Shown here: piece after piece, positions 1-5,801 of the stretch
Position numbering within the stretch: the first letter of the stretch is position 1
How the letters are laid out: each line of letters starts with the position of its first letter
From: Bacteroidales bacterium
Lineage (GTDB): Bacteria > Bacteroidota > Bacteroidia > Bacteroidales > WCHB1-69
Assembly (NCBI GenBank): GCA_012519525.1
Contig: JAAYQB010000036.1
Location: 1 to 7,570, forward strand
Length of the DNA stretch: 7,570 nucleotides
Reading direction: 5' to 3'
Position numbers and translations under genes: made by a program
The notes under the pieces: model-generated
What the model was told of the DNA's origin: nothing
Databases searched by the model: none
What the model saw: only the letters and a program-made list of their open reading frames with translations

Positions 1-1266
1 ATTCAATGTTTGCCAAATCTTAAATTCTTGAAACAAAGGCGATGAACGGGGAATGACACGACTTCCAACAGTTTTTATTTTCTTTTTGCCGTCAATTTCA
101 ACCTCAATTTGCCTGCTTTCAAATTCACAAAAACCGATTAAACCTTTTTGGCTTTTCAGTCGGCGTTGGTAAAAAATAATTACATCGCGGATTTCCTTTT
201 TCAGTTCTTCGGTCAGTTCTTTTTTGTGAAACTCGGCTTGTTTTTCCCAAATGGTATTGAACTCGTCCAAATAGTCTTGTCGGTAAAATACCATATTTCG
301 AAGGCTTGCGTTTGGGTTTTGAGCCAATACGGTCATTTGATATTGTCCAACGGTTTGTTTGTTGAAGTACAACTCTTTGCTTCTATCGGAAATTGCACCA
401 AGATAGCCGCTTGAATTGTTGATTTGTCCGTTAATTTTTTGTAGAACAACCGCTAAACTTTCCAAATCCAATTTTTCAGAAAGAGCTTTTGTTCGCCACG
501 CAAAATTTTCTTTTTTTAATTCTTCACCTTTGGTTGTTCTTGGTATGCCCACGATATTAAATGGTTCTTTGCAAATAGTCCAAGTTGCTTTTTCACTCTT
601 TTCGCGTAAATTTTCTTTCAATTTATCTGTTAAGATTTCAGGATAAAATTCTTGTTGTTTTGCCCAAATTCTATTAAATTCTTCTTGTAAATCAGAGCGA
701 TAAAAATCGGGTAATTGTTTTTTCCCTTGCTCCATAAGTTGCAGGCAATATTGTCCCGGCGTAAAATCTTTTTCGTATAGTAGTTTGGCTACTTCCATTC
801 CGTCAATCAGTACGCCTTCTTCTTCGGCTCCTTTTGCTTTACGGTTGCTTTTATAACCTCGTTTTTTGTTAATCATTAGAAGTACACGGGCAAATTGTTC
901 TAATGTAATTTCTTCCGTAACTGCTTTTGCTCTTAAACGATAGGTTTCAAAGGTTGTGTAATTACCGTTTTCCGATAAAATGGTTTCGTCTGTAATAAAA
1001 CCGTTTTCTTTTAAAATCTCAATTAGGTTTTCACGTCGAAGTTTGTATCGCTGAAGATTGCGACGCATACTGCGTTTTGATGTACGTTCGGCATTGGTTG
1101 TAATGCTTTTACCTTTTTCAAAATTTTGTTGCTCATTAACCGTTAAAGGATTTACCCTAACACCGAGTTTTATAATTGATGATTTCTCGTTTTCATTTTC
1201 GGCTTCGTTTACCAATGCCCATCCAATTGAGCTTGTTCCTAAGTCTAATCCAAGAATTTTTTTCAT
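1..1266 (-). CDS. cas9: Cas9 endonuclease, type II-C, N-terminal 422 residues (gene runs off the window)
   Basis: This is the RNA-guided DNA endonuclease of a type II CRISPR system, which cuts both strands of targets chosen by a crRNA:tracrRNA pair. Reading from the ATG at 1266 to position 1 gives 422 codons without a stop. The protein opens with the RuvC-I motif, LGLDLGTSSIGWALV, with the catalytic Asp at residue 8. An arginine-rich bridge helix follows at about 61-85 (ERTSKRSMRRNLQRYKLRR). Then comes the start of the REC lobe with INKKRGYKSNRK at about 132-143, and later IIFYQRRLKSQKGLIGFCEFE at about 363-383. Both blocks are typical of Bacteroidota/Neisseria-like II-C Cas9. RuvC-II, HNH, RuvC-III and the PAM-interacting domain lie beyond the left edge. 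The related long Bacteroidota Cas9s are about 1,350-1,500 residues, so roughly a third is visible. A tracrRNA gene diverges from it upstream. The II-C assignment is family knowledge; whether the full gene is intact cannot be seen. Confidence 0.96.
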   Translation of the reverse strand, partial: MKKILGLDLGTSSIGWALVNEAENENEKSSIIKLGVRVNPLTVNEQQNFEKGKSITTNAERTSKRSMRRNLQRYKLRRENLIEILKENGFITDETILSENGNYTTFETYRLRAKAVTEEITLEQFARVLLMINKKRGYKSNRKAKGAEEEGVLIDGMEVAKLLYEKDFTPGQYCLQLMEQGKKQLPDFYRSDLQEEFNRIWAKQQEFYPEILTDKLKENLREKSEKATWTICKEPFNIVGIPRTTKGEELKKENFAWRTKALSEKLDLESLAVVLQKINGQINNSSGYLGAISDRSKELYFNKQTVGQYQMTVLAQNPNASLRNMVFYRQDYLDEFNTIWEKQAEFHKKELTEELKKEIRDVIIFYQRRLKSQKGLIGFCEFESRQIEVEIDGKKKIKTVGSRVIPRSSPLFQEFKIWQTLN

Positions 1267-1293
1267 GATATTTTTGTATTGATAAAATTTTTA

Positions 1294-1301
1294 CAAAAAT
1301 A
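1294..1301 (-). promoter_or_regulatory. Putative -7 element for cas9
   Basis: Read on the minus strand this is TATTTTTG, a perfect match to the Bacteroidota -7 consensus TAnnTTTG. It lies 27 bases before the cas9 ATG, so the leader would be only about 20 nt. No convincing -33 TTTG is seen at the usual 19-21 base spacing. The region is very AT-rich, so chance matches are possible. Confidence 0.5.
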
Positions 1302-1336
1302 CTTAAAATTTATTAATATTGTATTAAAAAATATAC

Positions 1337-1344
1337 TATTTTTG
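1337..1344 (+). promoter_or_regulatory. Putative -7 element for the tracrRNA
   Basis: TATTTTTG followed by C matches the Bacteroidota -7 consensus TAnnTTTG. It would start transcription at about 1349-1352, just before the anti-repeat, which is where a compact tracrRNA should start. The nearest upstream TTG (1319-1321) is 15 bases away, shorter than the normal spacing, so the -33 box is uncertain. The same 11 bases (TATTTTTGCAA) recur at 1452-1462 before glnS. Confidence 0.6.
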
Positions 1345-1355
1345 CAATATAAAAA

Positions 1356-1372
1356 TGAAAGCTAATCACAAT
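1356..1372 (+). other. tracrRNA anti-repeat
   Basis: The plus-strand sequence TGAAAGCTAATCACAAT is the reverse complement of ATTGTGATTAGCTTTCA. From memory, long II-C repeats of Bacteroidota begin close to GTTGTGATTTGCTTTCA. The match leaves one repeat base changed and a G:U pair at the outer end. The predicted repeat start for this locus is therefore GTTGTGATTAGCTTTCA. No CRISPR array is in the window to confirm it. Confidence 0.75.
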
Positions 1373-1403
1373 AAGGATTATTCCGTTGTGAAAACATTCA
1401 AAG

Positions 1404-1435
1404 CGGGGCAATAAGTTTGCCTCGTTTTTATTTTT
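1404..1435 (+). terminator. Rho-independent terminator of the tracrRNA
   Basis: CGGGGCAA (1404-1411) pairs with TTGCCTCG (1417-1424) over eight base pairs, one of them G:T, with a five-base loop (TAAGT). It is followed by TTTTTATTTTT. It forms the 3' end of the tracrRNA and keeps that transcript from running into glnS. Confidence 0.88.
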
Positions 1436-1451
1436 ACAGTGTTTTTTTTTA

Positions 1452-1459
1452 TATTTTTG
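1452..1459 (+). promoter_or_regulatory. Putative -7 element for glnS
   Basis: TATTTTTG is a perfect TAnnTTTG match, 62 bases before the glnS ATG and just after the tracrRNA terminator. It predicts a start at about 1464-1467 and a leader of about 55 nt. A clear -33 TTTG is not seen; the upstream stretch is mostly T. Confidence 0.6.
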
Positions 1460-1462
1460 CAA

Positions 1463-1496
1463 ATATCCTTTTAAGGGTATTATTTTAATTAAAATA
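1463..1496 (+). repeat. Two adjacent palindromes in the glnS leader
   Basis: ATATCCTT-TT-AAGGGTAT (1463-1480) is an imperfect inverted repeat with one C/G to T/G change. TATTTTAATTAAAATA (1481-1496) is a perfect 16-base palindrome immediately after it. They lie at or just after the predicted start of glnS transcription. They could be operator-like sites or leader hairpins, but the AT-richness lowers their weight and no regulator is known here. Confidence 0.4.
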
Positions 1497-1521
1497 CAGT
1501 AATATAAACAGATAAAAATAA

Positions 1522-3210
1522 ATGGAAGCTAAAAATACGAGCGAAACGACCCCAAAAGTTGGACTAAATTTTATTGAAGCGATTATCGAGGAAGATATAA
1601 GGAACGGAAAAAATGATGGCAAGGTGTATACGCGTTTTCCTCCCGAACCTAACGGCTATCTTCACATAGGTCATGCTAAATCAATTTGTTTAAATTTTGG
1701 CATTGCCAAAAAATACCATGGTAAGACCAATCTTCGCTTCGACGATACTAATCCGGTAAAAGAAGATGTTGAATATGTTGATTCTATAAAAGAAGACATT
1801 CAATGGTTAGGTTTTCAGTGGCATGCCGAATATTATGCTTCCGATTATTTTGAGCAATTGTATCAGTGGGCTATTCAGTTGATAGAAGAGGGCAAAGCCT
1901 ATGTAGATGATTCGACTCAAGAAGAAATCAGTCGTCAAAGAGGTGTTCCTACTGCTCCCGGTATCGAAAGTCCGTATAGAAATCGCAGTGTATCGGAAAA
2001 TTTGGATTTATTTCAACGCATGCGTCAGGGCGAATTTCCCGATGGAAGTCGTGTTTTGCGTGCTAAAATAGACATGGCATCGCCCAATATGCACATGAGA
2101 GACCCTATTATGTACCGCATACTGCATGCCGAGCATCACCGAACGGGTAATCAATGGTGTATTTATCCGATGTACGATTACGCTCATGGACAAAGCGATT
2201 CTATAGAAGGCATTACGCACTCTATTTGTACCTTAGAGTTTGAAGTGCATCGTCCTTTGTACGATTGGTTTTGCAAAGCTCTTCGTATTCATCATCCGCA
2301 ACAAATCGAGTTTGCCCGACTGAATATCAATTACACCGTTATGAGTAAACGCAAACTGCTTCAGTTGGTGCAAGAGAAACACGTTAGAGCTTGGGACGAC
2401 CCGCGTATGCCTACCATTTGCGGTTTACGTCGTCGAGGCTATACGCCCGAATCGATTCGTAATTTTGCCGAAACCATTGGCGTTGCCAAACGAGATAATG
2501 TAATCGATATTTCGTTATTGGAATTTTGCGTTCGCGAAGATTTAAATAAAAAAGCATTGAGAACCATGGCGGTGTTGGATCCGCTAAAACTCATTATTGA
2601 CAATTATCCCGAAGGTCAATCGGAAATGCTACAAGCCGTTAACAATCCTGAAAACAAAAATGAGGGCGTGCGTTCTCTTCCTTTTTCTCGTGAATTATGG
2701 ATAGAAAGAAGCGATTTTATGGAAGATGCTCCCAAAGATTTTTTCCGTCTTACTGTTGGAAAAGAAGTTCGATTGAAATATGCATATATTATTAAATGTG
2801 AAAGTGTTGAAAAAGATGCAGAGGGTAAAATCACTGCTATTCATTGCACTTACGACCCGCAAACGCGTAGCGGTATGCCCGATAGCAGCCGAAAGGTAAA
2901 AGGAACGATTCATTGGCTGTCGGCAGCTCATTGTAAAACGGCGGAAGTTCGTCTTTTTGATCGTCTTTTTTATGTTCCCAATCCCGATGAAGTGGAAGAA
3001 GGAAAGACTTTTTTGGATTATTTAAATCCCGACTCTTTGCAAATTATCAATGCTTTTGTAGAACCGATGTTTATAAATACCAATCATTTGGCACATTATC
3101 AATTCGAACGAATCGGCTATTTCTGTATTGACAAAGATAGTAGTGCGGAAAAATTGGTGTTTAATAAAACGGTGTCCTTAAAAGATACTTGGACAAAACA
3201 TAATAAATAA
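1522..3210 (+). CDS. glnS: Glutaminyl-tRNA synthetase (GlnRS)
   Basis: This cytoplasmic class I aminoacyl-tRNA synthetase charges tRNA-Gln with glutamine using ATP. The 562 residues compare with 554 in E. coli. The class I signature PPEPNGYLHIGH ends at residue 51, with HIGH at 48-51. The second signature, VMSKR, is at 273-277 (KMSKS motif). The block MYDYAHGQSDSIEGITHS followed by CTLEFEVHRPLYDWF (about 219-251) is characteristic of GlnRS rather than bacterial GluRS. The C-terminal part from about 345 corresponds to the two anticodon-binding beta-barrels. The ATG at 1522 follows an A-rich leader without a strong Shine-Dalgarno sequence, as is normal in Bacteroidota. It appears to be a single-gene unit, with its own -7 element upstream and a hairpin terminator after it. 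Its presence implies direct charging of tRNA-Gln in this organism. No anomaly is seen. Confidence 0.98.
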   Translation: MEAKNTSETTPKVGLNFIEAIIEEDIRNGKNDGKVYTRFPPEPNGYLHIGHAKSICLNFGIAKKYHGKTNLRFDDTNPVKEDVEYVDSIKEDIQWLGFQWHAEYYASDYFEQLYQWAIQLIEEGKAYVDDSTQEEISRQRGVPTAPGIESPYRNRSVSENLDLFQRMRQGEFPDGSRVLRAKIDMASPNMHMRDPIMYRILHAEHHRTGNQWCIYPMYDYAHGQSDSIEGITHSICTLEFEVHRPLYDWFCKALRIHHPQQIEFARLNINYTVMSKRKLLQLVQEKHVRAWDDPRMPTICGLRRRGYTPESIRNFAETIGVAKRDNVIDISLLEFCVREDLNKKALRTMAVLDPLKLIIDNYPEGQSEMLQAVNNPENKNEGVRSLPFSRELWIERSDFMEDAPKDFFRLTVGKEVRLKYAYIIKCESVEKDAEGKITAIHCTYDPQTRSGMPDSSRKVKGTIHWLSAAHCKTAEVRLFDRLFYVPNPDEVEEGKTFLDYLNPDSLQIINAFVEPMFINTNHLAHYQFERIGYFCIDKDSSAEKLVFNKTVSLKDTWTKHNK

Positions 3211-3273
3211 TAAAAATCTTTTAACCTATAATTCAATTGGTAAAAAATATTTTTATATCGAATAATATCAAGT

Positions 3274-3303
3274 AGAAAGACTTTATACTATCTTTCTTTT
3301 TTT
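3274..3303 (+). terminator. Intrinsic terminator after glnS
   Basis: AGAAAGA (3274-3280) pairs with TCTTTCT (3291-3297) across a ten-base loop, and the right arm runs into seven T's (3297-3303). The stem is AT-rich, so it may be of moderate strength. It separates glnS from the peroxidase gene. Confidence 0.7.
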
Positions 3304-3347
3304 GACGTTAACTATTATGTAATTAATTATAGGTAATATTGTCAATA

Positions 3348-4502
3348 ATGGAAAATAAGATTAAAAAATACATTTCTTTATGTTTTGGCATACTGATAAG
3401 TATGCTTGTTTTACTCTCGTGTGATCCGCCTGAGCCTGTGGAATTTAAAGCGACTCCCTATCAATTGCAAATTCCGAAATATTTTCCCACTAATCTCAAT
3501 ATTCCCGATGATAATCCGATGACGGTCGAAGGGGTTAAGTTGGGACGTTATTTGTTTTACGATGGTCGTTTACGCGGTTATTTAGGCACTGAGCCTGATT
3601 CGTTAATGAGCTGTGCTACATGTCATATACAAGAGCATGGTTTTGAATGCGGACTTAATCATCCTCGCTATACCGACGGCAGACCTTTCGGTGTGAATGG
3701 AAAAAAAACGCATCATAGTATGCTTCCGCTTTGCAACTTGGTTTTCAATAATAACGGTTATTTATGGAACGGATTCATATACAAAGAAAATCCCAATGTT
3801 TCGCGTCGAAATCTTGAAAACATTGTTTCTATGGCAATTGTTGCTGAAGACGAGATGAATACTACTATCGAACGTGCCGTTAATGCCATAAAAAAAATAG
3901 ATATTTATCCGCCTATGTTCAAAGCTGCATTTGGAACGGAAGAAGTTACGATAGATAGAATTGAAAAAGCAATTGCTCAATTTATTCGTACGCTTATTTC
4001 CGGCAATTCCAAATTCGACCGTTATATAAGAGGCGAAGAGCAATTGACGCCCGATGAATTGGCGGGTTTTGTACTTTTCACAACGGAAGAAGGGGCTGAT
4101 TGTTTCCATTGTCATGGGAGCGACGGCAATTTGTTGATGACAACTAATTCGTTTTATAACAATGCTTTGGATAGTGTTTTTACCGATACTCAAGATAGGT
4201 CTTCCGTTACGGGGAATAGTTTTGATGTAGGAACTTACCGTGCCCCTACGCTGCGAAATATTGGAGTTACAGCACCTTATATGTATGATGGACGATTCAA
4301 AACGCTTGATGAAGTGATTAATTTCTATAGCGAAGGTTTGAATGCAACACCTTACGTTCACCCTTTGATGCATAAAATTGCCGATGGAGGTGCATTGTTA
4401 ACACCTAAGGAGAAAAGACAATTAAAAGCCTTTCTCTTAACATTGACCGACGACGATTTTTTAACGAATCCTAATTTTTCAAAACCTCGTGATTTACCAT
4501 AA
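3348..4502 (+). CDS. Di-heme cytochrome c peroxidase family lipoprotein (CcpA/MauG superfamily)
   Basis: Proteins of this family reduce hydrogen peroxide to water with electrons from small c-type cytochromes or quinol donors; MauG relatives instead modify proteins oxidatively. I start at the ATG at 3348 (384 residues). A TTG nine bases earlier is also in frame but less likely. Residues 1-24 are a lipoprotein signal peptide ending in the lipobox VLLS-C, with Cys25 the lipidation site. The protein is thus predicted to be anchored in the cell envelope on the periplasmic side or surface. Two haem c sites are visible: CATCH at 89-93 and CFHCH at 252-256. Other family marks are DNPMTVEGVKLGRYLFYDGRL before the first haem and TAPYMYDGRFKTLDEV near 308-323. 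It stands alone between glnS and the adenosyltransferase gene. Peroxide detoxification is the default inference; the substrate and electron donor are not shown. The haem sites imply that the organism has a cytochrome c maturation system. Confidence 0.93.
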   Translation: MENKIKKYISLCFGILISMLVLLSCDPPEPVEFKATPYQLQIPKYFPTNLNIPDDNPMTVEGVKLGRYLFYDGRLRGYLGTEPDSLMSCATCHIQEHGFECGLNHPRYTDGRPFGVNGKKTHHSMLPLCNLVFNNNGYLWNGFIYKENPNVSRRNLENIVSMAIVAEDEMNTTIERAVNAIKKIDIYPPMFKAAFGTEEVTIDRIEKAIAQFIRTLISGNSKFDRYIRGEEQLTPDELAGFVLFTTEEGADCFHCHGSDGNLLMTTNSFYNNALDSVFTDTQDRSSVTGNSFDVGTYRAPTLRNIGVTAPYMYDGRFKTLDEVINFYSEGLNATPYVHPLMHKIADGGALLTPKEKRQLKAFLLTLTDDDFLTNPNFSKPRDLP

Positions 4503-4521
4503 ATAATCGAATATATCCAAT

Positions 4522-4529
4522 TGGTTTTG
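4522..4529 (+). promoter_or_regulatory. Possible -7 element for the adenosyltransferase operon
   Basis: TGGTTTTG, followed by C, matches the Bacteroidota -7 consensus TAnnTTTG with one mismatch. It lies 40 bases before the ATG at 4570, in the 67-base gap after the peroxidase gene. No terminator is seen in that gap, so read-through from the peroxidase gene is also possible. Confidence 0.3.
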
Positions 4530-4569
4530 CAATAAATTGTAACATATATGAATAAAAAAATATAAGTGC

Positions 4570-5091
4570 ATGAAAATATATACAAAAAAAGGCGATAAAG
4601 GTCTTACCTCTTTGATTAACAAATCGAATGTTCCGAAAGATCATCAACGTGTAGAGTCGTATGGAACGATAGACGAATTGAATGCTCATATAGGAATGCT
4701 GAGAAGTTTAAGTAGTTCGGAAGAAGTTGCTGCCGACTTATTGCTCATTCAAAAAACACTTTTTACAGTACAAACGCTTTTAGCCGTTGACAGTGATGCA
4801 CCGTGTAAGTTAGAGTTGCCTCAATTGAATCAGCAAGATATTGATTTTCTTGAGTCGAAAATCGATGCAATGCAAGGAGAGTTGGAAGCATTAAAGTCTT
4901 TTATTATTCCGGGAGGTTCACAACTGCTTTCGCAATGTCATATTGCTCGTTGTGTGTGTCGTAGAGCTGAGCGTCGTATTGTTGCGTTGAATCGTATGCA
5001 AGATGTTGATGAGCGGATACTGCAATTTGTTAATCGTTTGTCCGACTATTTGTTTGTGTTATCCCGTTTTTTTCAAAAAAAATCAACCTAA
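4570..5091 (+). CDS. pduO: Cob(I)alamin adenosyltransferase, PduO type (ATR)
   Basis: This cytoplasmic enzyme transfers the 5'-deoxyadenosyl group of ATP to cob(I)alamin, giving adenosylcobalamin, the cofactor of enzymes such as methylmalonyl-CoA mutase. The 173 residues are the normal length for a stand-alone PduO-type ATR. The N-terminal ATP-binding motif KIYTKKGDKGLTSL (2-15) is clear, followed by RVESYGTIDELNAH (27-40), whose Asp35 is a conserved family position. The C-terminal CRRAERRIV (130-138) and NRLSDYLFVLSR (155-166) are also conserved. The loop that in many relatives contains a GG pair before the RV/VPK segment reads INKSNVPK here, a mild departure. It begins a run of three same-strand genes, with the barrel protein starting 10 bases after its stop. 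Its presence indicates use or salvage of B12 but not de novo synthesis. In Bacteroidota the gene is often annotated simply as cob(I)yrinic acid a,c-diamide adenosyltransferase. Confidence 0.94.
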   Translation: MKIYTKKGDKGLTSLINKSNVPKDHQRVESYGTIDELNAHIGMLRSLSSSEEVAADLLLIQKTLFTVQTLLAVDSDAPCKLELPQLNQQDIDFLESKIDAMQGELEALKSFIIPGGSQLLSQCHIARCVCRRAERRIVALNRMQDVDERILQFVNRLSDYLFVLSRFFQKKST

Positions 5092-5101
5092 CGGAAAATC
5101 A

Positions 5102-5782
5102 ATGGGAAAAATAAACACTGTTTTTATTGTTTGCTTTTTTTTCATTCTTTCATTAAATGCTCAACATCATATCGGTGTGGGAGGCGGATATAGTCAATCT
5201 ATTTTTTATTGCGGCTTGCCAAAATCACAGTATTACACTAAATTTCAACCCGAAGATGCTTTTTTACTACAGGCGACTTATAAATACGATGTTCCGATTA
5301 AAAAGGAAAACATGCGTATAGGAGGGCAATTGGAGTGGAAAAGACAAGCGGCTTATTTTTATTATGAAGACCGCCGCAATGGAGATACTGTTCCAAGTGG
5401 AATTCATTATAAAATAGATGTATTGCATTTGTGTGTTTTTCCCGAAATAGTGGTAGGCGACCCTATTCGTTTTATTTTTAGCGGAGGTCCTACTCTTGAT
5501 TATGTTATCTACACTCGTGCCAAAGGCATACGAATTATTGATAAAAAAAGGGAGAAAATAGAAGAGGCAAATAATGGAGATATCAAAGGTTTTGCTGTCG
5601 GTGCTAAACTTAATCTCGGATTGGAATTTCCTGTCTATAAAAATTTTTATATCACTTTGCAAAATGCGTATGCTTTCGGATTAAGTACGAGATATGGACG
5701 ATTAAAAACTCAAATGAAATATTTTAATTGTATGGATATTAATCTGACTGCCAATATTTGTTACCAAATCAATTATCATTAA
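5102..5782 (+). CDS. Exported small outer-membrane beta-barrel-like protein, function unknown
   Basis: I do not recognise a specific family beyond the general Bacteroidota outer-membrane barrel type. The frame is open further upstream, to 5003, but the ATG at 5102 is the sensible start. It places a signal peptide at the N-terminus, with a basic start, a hydrophobic core (TVFIVCFFFILSL) and probable cleavage after Ala20 (LNA-QHH). This leaves 226 residues before processing. The mature part alternates hydrophobic and polar residues in likely beta-strands. Examples are HHIGVGGGYSQSIFYC, MRIGGQLEWKRQAAYFYYE, IRFIFSGGPTLDYVIYTRA, GFAVGAKLNLGLEFPVY and the last strand, LTANICYQINY. This would suit a barrel of about eight strands resembling PorT-family proteins. 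It lies between the adenosyltransferase gene (10 bases upstream) and hflX (19 bases downstream) and is probably co-transcribed with both. That order does not by itself give a function. Confidence 0.8.
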   Translation: MGKINTVFIVCFFFILSLNAQHHIGVGGGYSQSIFYCGLPKSQYYTKFQPEDAFLLQATYKYDVPIKKENMRIGGQLEWKRQAAYFYYEDRRNGDTVPSGIHYKIDVLHLCVFPEIVVGDPIRFIFSGGPTLDYVIYTRAKGIRIIDKKREKIEEANNGDIKGFAVGAKLNLGLEFPVYKNFYITLQNAYAFGLSTRYGRLKTQMKYFNCMDINLTANICYQINYH

Positions 5783-5801
5783 GAAGAGAAAAAATTATTG
5801 C

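Larger units (their letters stand above)
1350..1435 (+). ncRNA. tracrRNA of the type II-C CRISPR-Cas system
   Basis: This is the trans-activating RNA that pairs with the repeat part of pre-crRNA and holds the duplex in Cas9. Read 5' to 3' it has four parts. First is an anti-repeat (1356-1372). Second is ATAAGGATTATTCCGTT (1371-1387), which resembles the nexus AATAAGGCTAGTCCGTT of S. pyogenes tracrRNA, with GGA (1375-1377) pairing to TCC (1382-1384) around a TTAT loop. Third is a short linker (GTGAAAACATTCAAAG). Last is a GC-rich hairpin (1404-1424) with a T-rich tail that ends the transcript. A TAnnTTTG promoter element lies at 1337-1344. The location, between cas9 and the neighbouring housekeeping gene and divergent from cas9, fits II-C loci. 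The 5' end is inferred from the promoter element and the 3' end from the terminator. No function other than tracrRNA explains the anti-repeat, nexus and terminator together with an adjacent cas9. Confidence 0.87.

Noticed and set aside
148..1282. Short plus-strand open frames at 148-414, 416-646 and 1058-1282
   Set aside because: They lie opposite the continuous Cas9 reading frame, contain no recognisable domain, and read as low-complexity Phe/Leu/Ser-rich antisense translations.
1267..1521. CRISPR repeats or a leader in the cas9-glnS gap
   Set aside because: No direct repeats with spacers are present. The repeat-related sequence here is the tracrRNA anti-repeat and one degenerate repeat-like stretch inside the same RNA.
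3301..3341. A TTTG (3301-3304) and TAATATTG (3334-3341) as a promoter for the peroxidase
   Set aside because: The spacing is 29 bases rather than about 19-21, the second box has a mismatch, and the start of transcription would fall at the start codon.
3339..3347. TTG at 3339 as the start of the peroxidase
   Set aside because: The ATG at 3348 is in frame, gives a normal basic signal-peptide start (MENKIKK) and is the more usual codon. The extra three residues add nothing.
3762..4373. A 203-codon minus-strand open frame
   Set aside because: It is antisense to the di-heme peroxidase, whose haem motifs and lipobox are clear. The minus-strand translation has no family features and is rich in Ile, Arg and Ser as expected for a shadow frame.
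5065..5082. T7-C-A8 run near the end of the adenosyltransferase gene as a programmed frameshift or terminator
   Set aside because: A -1 shift does not enter the downstream frame, and a fusion would place a signal peptide internally. The A/T-only hairpin lies inside the coding sequence and lacks the usual features of a terminator.
5003..5101. Upstream extension of the barrel-protein frame into the adenosyltransferase gene
   Set aside because: It would bury the clear signal peptide inside the protein and overlap conserved adenosyltransferase residues. The ATG at 5102 explains the gene.
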